Assembly: GCA_037974665.1 (NCBI GenBank)
Contig: CM075778.1
Location: 8,731,001 to 8,795,000, forward strand
DNA length: 64,000 nucleotides
Source: Ehretia macrophylla
Taxonomy: Eukaryota > Streptophyta > Magnoliopsida > Boraginales > Ehretiaceae
Reading direction: 5' to 3'
The notes below the pieces were generated by a model. It did not search any database. It was not told where the DNA came from and saw only the letters and a program-made list of their open reading frames with translations. The number at the start of each line of letters is the position of its first letter. Positions within the stretch are counted from its first letter, which is position 1. Position numbers and translations under genes: made by a program. Below, in pieces: positions 1 to 10,268 of this stretch.

Positions 1-6
1 AAACCC

Positions 7-1110
7 TTGTCTACAAGGTATTCGACTGAATTCCTCAACGAAATTTTTCTTTCAAAGGCTTCAAAAATCTTGCAAATTCCAATGGCACCACCAAGGGCTG
101 ACTCTAGGAAACGAAAGCAAGGAGAATCTTCATCATCCGGCCCTCAAATCATTGTCAATCCCGATGCTTTTCCACAACAAAACATCTTATGGGGTAAGAC
201 TTTAGACCCTCCTACCTTGCTTAATGGTACTAGAATTTTTAGGCTTTTGGATGCTCAAGGGTGGCTACCTATGTTGAGATTTGTAAACAAAGGGTGTGTT
301 TCATGGATTAGAGAATTCTATTACTATGTGAACTTAGATATTAATACCATGAAGTTGAATAGTCAAGTTAAGACTAAAGAATTAGAATTAACTGCAAGTG
401 TTGTTGTTAGAGCTTTTGGGATTCCAAATCAAGGCACAAAGCTTTATTCTTATAGAGGCATGCCGGAAGGTGTTCTTGATAATTTAGAAGCCAAAGTTAT
501 AGAATTTCTATGGGAAGGGACGGGAACAAGTTCCTTAAGTTACCTTAAGACTAAGGATATCACTCCAGAAAAGAAACTTTTATTTTACATTCTTCATGAA
601 GTCATTATTCCAAGAGAATTTAAAGATGGTTCAATTCCAAAATTCATTGCCTTGTTGATGTATTTGATGTATGAAGCTAAACGTATCAATCTTCCACACA
701 TCATCATTAACCATATCATCCTCACCAAGGAAGCTCAAAATCAACTTGCTTATGGGGTACCCTTAACTTATCTTTTCGAGTCGTTAGAAGTTCCACGTGA
801 TCAAGTGTTTGAGATCATTAGTGATAGATCCTATCTTCTCAATGTCACTAGCCTCACTCACCAAAAGTTAAAAATCCATAACTCTCGAGTTCTCAATATT
901 GGTGATGATACGAGTGATGATCCTCTTGTGTTTGAATCTCTTGATGTTGACCCCACTAATTTTAGAGATCCTATGGAACGTCAAGGCAGAAGTGGTATTG
1001 GTAGTTCTCAAGGACAAAGAGCTGAATCGTCTTCATCACACTCCTCCTCACATGATGAAATCCTTGCCCGCCTAAATGCACAAGATATTCGTTTGGATCG
1101 TATGGAGTAG
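7..1110 (+). CDS. Putative plant transposon protein (retroelement 3' ORF)
   Basis: A 367-residue open frame that may continue upstream of the window. A basic, serine-rich N-terminal stretch (PRADSRKRKQGESSSSG, about residues 28-45) looks like a nuclear-localisation-type segment. The middle (about 75-290) resembles the domain annotated in many plant genomes as 'putative plant transposon protein' (PF20167), with conserved-looking LRFVNKGCVSWIREFYYYVN and IPREFKDGSIPKF segments. The C-terminus (about 300-367) is acidic and serine-rich, ending in a short heptad-like stretch (ILARLNAQDIRLDRME). It lies just upstream of the polypurine tracts and LTR, so it is probably an accessory or env-position ORF of copia element 1. 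Its function is unknown. The family name is from memory of the sequence pattern, not from a search. Confidence 0.6.
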   Translation: MSTRYSTEFLNEIFLSKASKILQIPMAPPRADSRKRKQGESSSSGPQIIVNPDAFPQQNILWGKTLDPPTLLNGTRIFRLLDAQGWLPMLRFVNKGCVSWIREFYYYVNLDINTMKLNSQVKTKELELTASVVVRAFGIPNQGTKLYSYRGMPEGVLDNLEAKVIEFLWEGTGTSSLSYLKTKDITPEKKLLFYILHEVIIPREFKDGSIPKFIALLMYLMYEAKRINLPHIIINHIILTKEAQNQLAYGVPLTYLFESLEVPRDQVFEIISDRSYLLNVTSLTHQKLKIHNSRVLNIGDDTSDDPLVFESLDVDPTNFRDPMERQGRSGIGSSQGQRAESSSSHSSSHDEILARLNAQDIRLDRME

Positions 1111-1595
1111 ATGTTGAAGGCTTTATATGACCACCACATTGGTCATTAGTATGTGGAAGCCTTGAAATGTGTTTCTCTTCAAACATTCTTTTCTTGCTTT
1201 CGGATATTTCTTTCATCAAAAAACTCCTCAGCATTTTTATCTTCTTTTAACATTGTTTGGATACTCTGCTTCATTTCATTAATGCTTTGCATTTCGTTTA
1301 GTTATCTATTGTCTTATACCTGTTATAGATTACTGTGGCTTTTACTCTTATGATTATTTGCTATGGAAACTATATTTTGTTGATAGGGGGAGAAAGTATA
1401 TATTGACATGGAATAAAGCATAAAAATAATGTATGTCACTGCACTTGTTCAGGGGGAGCTTGCTTGTCAAGTACAAGCTAAATTCAATCAAGCTCAAATT
1501 GAGGGGGAGACCTCAAATCAAGTTCTATTCTTCTATTTTAATATATTTTATGCTTGATAATTTCAATGTTGTGTCATCATCAAAAAAGGGGAGAT
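1111..1595 (+). other. Non-coding 3' region with repeated polypurine tracts
   Basis: Between the ORF and the LTR there are four purine runs of the form AGGGGGAG or AAAAGGGGAGAT, near 1385, 1451, 1502 and 1585. The last directly precedes the LTR and is the probable plus-strand primer. Multiple tracts are a recognised feature of Sireviruses. No other gene is visible here. Confidence 0.7.
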
Positions 1596-3121
1596 TGTTG
1601 GCCTAAAAAGCCTATAATCTTTATTTTGATAATAACAAAACATCTAAATGGTGCTTTTGTATTCTTTTTGTTTTTGGTAAGACCTTCAATCCATCAAAGC
1701 AAGCCCACATCAACATGGATCAACTAGTTTCAGTCAAAGAGTAAAAACCTATTGGATCAAAGTCCAAGCCCAATCAGAAATTGTATCCAAGCCCAAAAGA
1801 ATTCAAGTCCTAGACTTGATAATAAAGAGGGAGTCACAAGGAAGGAGAAGTGGTGACATAAGGGGTACCATCCTTAAACAATGTCGTTTGCCTAAGTATG
1901 ATTTGTATAGCTCATAAATTCTCCAAAATATCTTTCGATCTAACATCTATTCAAAATCATCCTTGAAAAATAATTTTTGTTTGTTTTCAAACTCTTGTAT
2001 TAGAAATCATTTTAAAACCTCTCAACTGTTTTGAAAATGTTTTTGGATGTTAAAAAATGCTAAGAAATCTCTTTTTTATGTGCCCAAATGTTTTGCAATT
2101 AAACAAATTATTTTTGGGGCCCAAAATATAACTTTCCAGCATTTTTTAAGCGTCCGGGCATTACTGGCCTTTTTCGGTCGTCCGGATAGAAGGCACAACG
2201 CCCAGCGGAGAAGACTGATCCAGGTGATACCTGCTCTTCCCGGGCGCCCGGAAAAAGGCCTCAGCGCCCAGATGGGTTAATGAGAAAATCTAGAAATTTT
2301 TCTTAAAATCCGATTTGTGTCTAAATTTTTCCTCTTTTTAAACCATGATCTCTTACTTTCTAAGACACCTCTCCAAACCTTAATCTTTAGATTTCTAAGA
2401 TAATTCAAAAAGCTTTTCATATAATTCTTATTGAGAAATCTTGAGCTATCATTTTCATATCTTTGAGCATTCAAAGTTCTCTTCAAGTGTAATATCAAAC
2501 TCAAATAGGAGTTGCAATTGTCATTCATTTTATCACACAATCTTTGTAATATACTCTTTCACATAAATTAAGAAAATCATTGTGAGAAGAAGTATTGTAA
2601 TCCTTTGTGGACTCAAAGGAAGAGAGGATAGTAGGTTTAGCTTCACCTACACTTGAAGGAGCTTGTGTAACTCTTGTGGACTCAAGAGTAATTGTAGTTG
2701 ATTTTTGCTTCACCAACATTTGAAGAAGCATTTTAGTGAAGATTTATTATATCCTAAGGGAAGGGAAGACCTTAGGTGGTAGACTAGGCCTCCGGGAGTG
2801 CGAACCACTTGAAAATCATCGTGTTTGATTTCTCTTACTCTGTTCTCTTTATTTTTTAAGTCATTTACTTTCGTGTGGATATTGCTCACATTAATTGCTT
2901 GATAATTGTTGAGTTATCTATTTGGAATTTTACCTTGAAGTTCTAATTGCTTATCTAGTGTTAAATACTTGTGTGCCCACTAAGTGTTTGATAAATTGTC
3001 TGCAAGAACTTCTAGAGTATTATCAATTTTCACATTATTTCTGCATTAAGAATTTTTTAAATTGCTTAAACTTTCCTAAAAACCTAATTCACCTCCCCTT
3101 TTAGGTTATTAAGGACCAACA
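1596..3121 (+). repeat. 3' LTR of copia element 1 (1526 bp)
   Basis: The repeat starts TGTTGGCCTAAAAAGCC immediately after the purine tract AAAAAAGGGGAGAT. It ends CACCTCCCCTTTTAGG..GGACCAACA. The outer hexamers TGTTGG and CCAACA are inverted. A block around 2755-2860 (a 'gaccttaggtggtag..gaaccacttgaaaat' motif) is the U5-like section typical of such LTRs. There is no second copy in this window. Confidence 0.78.
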
Positions 3122-4907
3122 AAGTTCAATTTCTAAACCACCATTACTAGATGGATCAAACTACTCATATTGGAAGGCTCAGATGAGAACAATTATCAAA
3201 TCCATTGATAAAAAAGAATGGAGGGCAGTTATTATAGGATGGGCGCATCCTACAATGAAGAATGATGAAGGAATAGATGTACTGAAATCTGAGGATCAGT
3301 GGACCACAAATGAAGATCGTTTGGCTAACAATAATTCTAAGGCTTTAAATGCGATTTTCAATGCTATAGATTTAAATCAATTTAAACTGATTTCAACTTG
3401 CGAAACTGCTAAAGATGCTTGGACTATTTTATAGACTACATATGAAGGAACAACAGCTATCAAAGTGTCCAAGCTTCAAATTCTTGCAACAAGATTTGAA
3501 GAATTGAGGATGCAAGAGGATGAGACTATTGTTGATTTCAATAGCAAGTTATGTGATATTGCAAATGAGGCATTTGCATTAGGTGAAAAATACTCAAATT
3601 CAAAGCTTGTGAGGAAGATTTTACAATCACTTCCTGATAGATTTGCTATCAAGGTTGCTGCCATCGACGAAGCAAAAGTTGTTGATGACATGAAGCTGGA
3701 TGAATTAATAGGTTCACTTCAGACATTTGAGATGAAATTTAAACAGAAAAGAAAGGAGAAAAATATTACATTCCAAGTTGAAGTTCAAAGTCAAAATGAT
3801 CAAAGCTCTTACTACGATGAAGATGTAGAAATCACTGAATCTTTAGCATTGCTCACGAAGAATTTCAACAAAGTGCTGAAAAATGGAAGAAGCAGAGAAG
3901 TGGATATAGGCCAGTAACTTTTGAAAGGAAGCGGACTGTTACAACAAATCCTGAGACATTCAGAAGGCAAAATGGAAAATCGTTCGAGGACAAAAAGAAA
4001 AATAAAGGCATTCAATGCAGGGCGTGCGAAGGATTTGGTCATATACAGGCTGAATGTACAAATACCTTGAAGAAAAATAACAAGGCCATGAACACCACTT
4101 GGAGTGATGAAGATTCAGATGATGTTTCTGAATGTGATGAAGGATACATCAGCAACTATGTTGCATTCGCTGTTACAACAAGACAGAATGATGGAAAGAC
4201 TATTTCAGCTAATGTCGTACCATTTGTTGTAACAACGTCCACAACAGAACGTGTGTTATCAGATGACAGCAGCACAAATTCTAAAACCAAGAGTGATGAT
4301 GATCTGGATAAAGAAGGAATCATGAAAGCATACAAGGAGATGTATGAAAATGGCTAATTGTATGCAAGAAGAATAAGGAGTTTGAGGAAAAGATCAATGG
4401 ATTGGAGGAAGAAAAAGCTGATTTGACAAAATCAGTGAGAAACTACCAAATCCAAGCAGCCGAGAGTCAACAGAAGATTGAAGAGTTGCAATTGGAGCGA
4501 AAACAAATTCAGCGAAATGTGAAGATGTTGAATTCATGTACTTTGAAGCTTGATCATATGTTGTCAATCCAAAAGTCAAATGGAAATCATACTGGACTTG
4601 GGTTCCAAGAAGGTACTTCAACTGGAAAAACTATTTTTGTCAAAGAAACTGAGGAGCTGAAGCTGGAACCGCATGTTGCAACATCCCCTGCGACAAAGGC
4701 AAAAATTTCAGAAGGAAAACAAAGGAGATTTGTTCCAATCTGTCGCTACTATAGCATTCCTGGACACATCAGACCACGATGCTATATGTATATTGATGAT
4801 CTAAAAAGAGGTATGTTTGTCAATCCCTTCTTTTATGAGAGGCGTAGAAAATCACCAAAAGTAAGGGTTGATTTGTCGCAACAGAACTTGAAACAGATAT
4901 GGGTAAA
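3122..4907 (+). pseudogene. Copia element 2 gag region
   Basis: Translation gives a copia gag of the UBN2 type: KPPLLDGSNYSYWKAQM near the start, then helical segments around SKLQILATRFEELRMQEDET and LPDRFAIKVAAIDEAK. These are followed by a zinc knuckle C-x2-C-x4-H-x4-C (CRACEGFGHIQAEC, about 4014-4055). Next come an acidic stretch, a coiled-coil-like region (KIEELQLERKQIQRN), and the GHIRPRCYM segment that precedes protease in Sireviruses. The region is broken in a few places and stops at the gypsy insertion. Confidence 0.75.
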
Positions 4908-6591
4908 TGATGCGATCGGGTTGTGCGTTAAAATATGCACAAAATAGATCAAGTTTAAATACCCGCAAGTGCACAGATCTTCGTAGTATAGTGTGCAATG
5001 AGTGCGGAATCGTACTACAGGGAAACTCGCTAGTTTAAGTTAATGAAGTAGTGTGAAAGTGTTAAAGCTCTTAAATGACAGTTCGCAAAGAGTTTGAGTA
5101 ACGTGCGAGAAATGTAAACTAAATTAAACTAACTAAATTATCTAAGTTATATTAAGTATTAGTGAAATACGAGAGGTGGTGATCTAGGGGTTTGAATATG
5201 TAAATGAGACAATTAATATAGGTTCGATATCTAGTTTATCTAATTATGCAAGGGCTTAAGCTACAAGCATACACCCGGTTAAGCTAAAAGCTATAGACCT
5301 AGTTAATCTACTTAGCTTATTTTAACAAAGTACAACAAGGCAAACTAAACTAAGGAATTATCCTTACAGATAGAAACTATGGTGCAACCTATAGTTTCAT
5401 GGAGTCTATGGTACAACCTATAGACTCGTGATTAAAACAATTATATGGCACTAAAGTAACGCATTCATAATATTAACTACAAGTATAATATTTATGAAGC
5501 GAAAGTAAAGCAATCATAACGTCTACTTAAAAGCATTACGTATGAAATACTTAATTAAAACAAGCCATACATTGCAATATAAATTGAATAAACTATATCC
5601 GATACCATATATTAAAATACTATCATTTATAATATTCACCCCTAGATATCAATCTACTCAGACATAAATGAATATAAGTTATGTAAATAAAAGAGAGTCA
5701 AGAAAGGCTCCCCCATATTCACGAACACGTATTTCTGATTCTCGAAATTTGAGAAGAGGTCCGATGCAAAATAGATATTCGGGCGGAACTAATTTCCCTC
5801 GAATAAGAACTATTAGGGATGAGTTTCCCCCGAATAAGAGCTTTCCTATTAAAAGCTATTCGGGCAGAACCTCCCTTGGATAATAACAACTTGGGTCGGA
5901 CTTCCCCCTAAAAGTAGCTATTCGGGCAAAATTTCCCCGAATAAGAACTACCTAGGCGGGGCTTCCCCCGTATTCTACTACTACTTAATTAACTAAAACT
6001 AAAATTTAAAACTAAATATAATTAACTCAGAATTATATCAAAAATATTGATAATACTCCAAAATTAACTCAAAAATTCTCAAAGGGTTGAAGCTCTATTT
6101 ATAGGCAAAAATTCTGAAATAGTTGACTTTTTTCGTTTGTTGACTTTGACCAGATTGTTGACCGTAGCATTTTCGGCCGTTTTTTACTATTTTGACCCTC
6201 AAAACAATGGAATTTGGCTAAAATCACACCGCGCACAGGACCAAGTCCTGTGTTGTGCTCAGAATGCTATTTTTACCCGAAAAACTGATATAATTTGTCA
6301 AAAACGGACATGGGTCACTATTTGAGATCATCTGGGTCAATGTTTCAAGTCCGATTTCGTGCTAGTTTCAGCCAAATTTCTTCTCTATGAGCTTCATTCT
6401 TCAACCGCCTCTCATGCTTCCCCATTCTTACTTCTTGACTTGCAATTTGGATCATTTCGGGCCTGATTCTTCACTTTCCAATATTTTCTTATATTGTATC
6501 GAAAGTATCAAAGTGTTGCATTTATTCCAGAGTTAAGATGCAAATGCAGTACAAATATCATGGTTTGAGTGCTGCAAATACAGTCACATCA
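4908..6591 (-). repeat. Left (3') LTR of the Athila-type element
   Basis: It pairs with 14371-16055 over its full length. It contains a probable TATA box on the minus strand (TATAAATAG, plus coordinates 6095-6103). A cluster of short internal repeats built on 'attcgggc' and 'cgaataagaacta' lies at about 5776-5975. Confidence 0.88.
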
Positions 6592-8367
6592 ACATCCCCA
6601 AACCTAAACATTACTTGTCCTCAAGCAAGACTGTCTTTAAAACAGATGTGAATGTGAATTTTTGCATAATTTTTACAAGTCAAAAACATATGCAAAAATC
6701 TATCCTAATTTTTTGTCAAACACATTCCAAAAATAAATCATGAGAAATGCAATCTACTATCTTAAACCTATTCAGCAATTAATGACAAACATGATAAGAG
6801 AACCTTTTGCAAATTTTTCTCAAATAGGTACTTTTATTGGGAATTGACTATTAATTGCTTCGGGGTATATATTTAGAAGTAAACTAAGCATATTAAGCTC
6901 ATACAATTCTCAACTTTCAAGTTATGCAAACAGATTGGACATTGATATTCTTACCTATATTTGTAATCAAACTCTTGATCATGCCTTAACCCTTTAACAT
7001 TTGCCAGAAATATAAAAGTATAACTAATAATACCTCTATATAGTGTTCAGTTTTCTTTGCTTTCTGAATATCCCATGTAGCGGGCTTTAAGGCCAACAAT
7101 CCCCCGCCATTATGACTGAAGTTGCCAGGTTTCAAAGGGACCCCTACGTGCCTTAATCACCTAAGATATCCAGGCTCGAAACCTTACACTATAGCACATA
7201 TCCCAAATTACAATGTCTAGGATAGTGGTGCTTAGAGATTTGCAAAATATTTACACCAAAAATTTTATTCAACCATAAAGGTATGTACAACTCTCTTTTT
7301 TTCTTTTTCTTTTTTTTTTCTTTGTTTTATTTGTTGTTTTTTTTCTTTTCTTTTTCTTTTTCTTCTTTTTTTTAGAGTGTACATACAGACAAAATAACAC
7401 AACATATTGTACAGACATGGCATAAGGGTTCAGGTTTCAATCACAAGAAGTTCTTATAATAAACGGTAATCCTATCTCAGTCCTTTCATAATCACATAGC
7501 TATCAATTGAAGAAAAGAAGAACATCTAGGTTTACTCATGGATACAATACCCTAAAGTTTTTCTTACAGAGTTTCCTCAGAGTTTTTCACAACACATAGC
7601 TAACAATAAAAGTTCTCAAATCATCTAAATCATCTTCCTTTAAATAAGTAAGATAACAAATACTCTTTCTCATGAACACAAATAGTGTATTTCTTGCATA
7701 TTTTGAAAAAGATTTTCATGAAATACACGCACCCCCACACCGAAACTTTGCTTGTCCTCAAGCAAATAACAATGCAAGACAGTGAGAGTGTAATATGCAA
7801 GAAAGAATATAATAACAAATGCTACATCCCCAAACCTATGGTTTTCTTACTCTACAGCGCATGGTGATCAGGTATAAAGGGAAATGTAGTAAGGAAAGAT
7901 ATTACCTGATGTGAAGCATTTTTATGTTGATGTCAAAGCCTTTCTACTAACTTTTGCCAAAAGATGTATCATTCTGCAATTAAAGATTAGTACACACAGC
8001 ATTTTACAGATTATCATCAACACAGCAAAAATAAAAGTTAGCTATACTAAAAATAAAAATAGTCAAACAAATATATAGGGGAGAAATCACAAAGAAATAT
8101 GGTCACGGAAAATAACTAATATATTAAGCAAATAATTTAACTACCCAGACCATTTAACCTCTTTTCTGGGGTTCAAGAGTTATCTATAAATACATAAACA
8201 AAGTAAATACAGAGGACTAAGGTAATCATAAAATCACACAGAAAAAGGAAAATAAACACACAAAAGCATTTTAAAAATTTAGGTTGTCTCCTAGTAGCGC
8301 TAAGTTTAACGTCTTCAGCCAGACGGTTGTGCTGAGTTGTAATGCCTTTAGCTTGGCATAATCTCAT
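6592..8367 (-). other. 3' non-coding part of the Athila-type element
   Basis: Between integrase and the 3' LTR there is no convincing ORF. The 14-base string AGGTTTGGGGATGT (minus strand) occurs next to the LTR (6592-6605) and again at 7824-7837. The first is the likely polypurine primer and the second may be an internal copy. A T/C-rich low-complexity tract lies at about 7292-7375. An env-like gene, which many Athila elements have here, was not seen. Confidence 0.6.
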
Positions 8368-9722
8368 TTATGGAATGCCTGCAAGGTCCTGAAGTTCTAC
8401 AGATTCAACTTCATGAGGAACCATATTTGGATTGAATGCATGTTTTAATCTTTGTCCATTGACTGTGATGACATGCCCATCTGTGGGATTTTTAATTAAG
8501 ATAACTCCAGAAGGATATACTTTAACCACTTCATAAGGACCATCCCATCTTGTTCTTAACTTTCCTGGGAAGAACATCAATTTGGAGTTAAACAACCAAA
8601 CTTTATCAGAAGGAGAGAGTTTTTCTTAAAATAGATCTATCATGAATCCTCTTCATTCTCTCTTTGTAGAGCTTGGCATTCTCATAAGCTTCGAAACGAA
8701 GCTCTTCCAGTTCACTCAACGTCAACTTCCTACCTTCATCTGCCTGTTGTAAGTCAAAGTTCAGGGCCTTAATAGCCCAATAGGCTTTATGCTCTAATTC
8801 AACAGGAAGGTGACAAGCTTTACCGTATACTAATCTATACGGAGAAATGTCGATGGGAGTTTTAAAGCAGTACGGTAGGCCCACAATGAATCATGCAAAC
8901 GACTGGACCAATTTTTGCAATCGGGCCTAACCATTTTTTAAAGAATTGACTTGATTTCCCTATTCGACACTTCCACTTGTCCACTTGTTTGTGGGTGGTA
9001 AGGCGTTGCTATCTTGTGGTGGACCAAGTATTTTCTTAATAAGGCTTCAAGTGTCCTGTGACAAAAATGCTATCCTCCATCATTTAGAAGAACACGTGGC
9101 ACCCCGAATCGAGAAAAGATATTCTCTTTAATGAACTTGACCATGATTTTGTGGTCATTGGTTCAGATTGCCACTGTTTCTACCTACTTGGACACATAGT
9201 CTACACCAACAAGAATGTAAGTATAACCTGAGAAAGGAGGAAAATGACCCATGAAGTCTATACCTCAAACATCGAATATTTCACAAATGAGGATGGGTGT
9301 AAGGGGCATCATGTCCCTTTTTGAAATGGAGCCAACTTGTTGACATTGTGGGTAATTTTTACACATTCACTGGGCATCTTTGAAAAGAGTGGGCCAGAAG
9401 AACCCACTTTGAAGGACTTTGGCAGCCGTCTTTTTTCCTCCAAAATGTCCACACATTCTTCAAAGTGGCAGAATTGGAGTATACTGTCAAATTCTTCCTC
9501 AAGTACACATCTCCTAATGACCTGATCGGCACAAATCTTGAAAAGATAGGGATCTTCCCAGATAAAGTACTTGACTTGTACCCTGAACCGTTCCTTTTCT
9601 CTTTTACCCCAGTGAGTTGGAAACTCTTGGGCAGCCAAATAATTGACAAAGTGGGCATACCAGGGGGTCTTATGTGAGATGGCAAAAAGTTGTTCATCAG
9701 GGAACGTGTCTTTGAAAGGCAA
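8368..9722 (-). pseudogene. Integrase region of the Athila-type element
   Basis: The minus-strand translation shows the start of an integrase zinc-binding part (DVYLRKN..CHFEECVDILEEKRR region, about 9359-9700). It also shows the end of the catalytic core ([23 protein letters not shown], about 8800-8860) and the C-terminal segment KLRTRWDGPYEVVKVYPSG (about 8470-8560) characteristic of Athila-like integrases. The region is damaged. Confidence 0.72.
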
Positions 9723-9782
9723 AGAGTCAATAGGAGAATCACGTATAAGATGTGATAGATGATCGGTGACAGAATTCTCACT

Positions 9783-10265
9783 TCATTTCTTGTCCTTGAT
9801 CTCAAGGTCAAACTCTTGAATAAGTAATAGCCAACGGATTAGACGGGGCTTTGTAACCTTTTTGGTCAGTAAATACCGCAAAGCTGCGTGGTCCGTGTAT
9901 ACTATTACTTTGGATCCTAGGATGTAAGATCTGAATTTGTCTAATGAGAAGACTACAACCAGCAATTCTTTTTCAGTGGCTGTATAGTTCGTTTGTGCAT
10001 CGTCCAAGGTTTTGCTGGCATAATATATCACGGTAGGTAGTTTATCCCTACACTGTCCTAATACAGCTCCCACTGCATAGTCTGATGCATCGCACATTAT
10101 CTCAAAGAGGAAACTGTAGTCAGGAGGTTGGATTATAGGAGTAGAGGATAGTAAGGAGTTAAGTATCTCAAAAGCTTCTGAGCACGTGGCATCAAATTTG
10201 AACTCAGTATCATTTGCTAGAAGAGTAGAGAGTGGGCGGGCTATGAGGCTGAAATCCATGATCAA
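9783..10265 (-). pseudogene. RNase H region of the Athila-type element
   Basis: The translation contains the RNase H-like hallmarks [36 protein letters not shown] and [12 protein letters not shown], in the order expected after reverse transcriptase. It belongs to the gypsy element at 4908-16055 and acts, in intact relatives, in removing RNA during reverse transcription. Confidence 0.8.
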
Positions 10266-10268
10266 ACG

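Larger units (their letters stand above)
1..3121 (+). mobile_element. Sirevirus-like Ty1-copia element 1, 3' portion and LTR
   Basis: The window opens inside a copia-type LTR element; its 5' part lies upstream. Visible parts are an open reading frame (7-1110), a 3' non-coding stretch (1111-1595) with several short purine tracts, and a complete 3' LTR (1596-3121). Repeated polypurine tracts just before the LTR are a known mark of the Sirevirus lineage. The LTR is bounded by TGTTGG..CCAACA. It is followed directly by gag sequence of another copia element with no primer-binding site between them, so I infer that element 1 inserted into the gag of element 2. The visible part looks undamaged. Age cannot be judged without the other LTR. 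Confidence 0.75.

Noticed and set aside
6592-8367. Env-like gene of the Athila-type element
   Set aside because: Only short frames without a signal peptide or membrane span were seen in the expected position.
9337-9811. Overlapping ORFs on both strands within the Athila-type integrase
   Set aside because: Only the frame carrying integrase-like wording is meaningful; the others are shadows.
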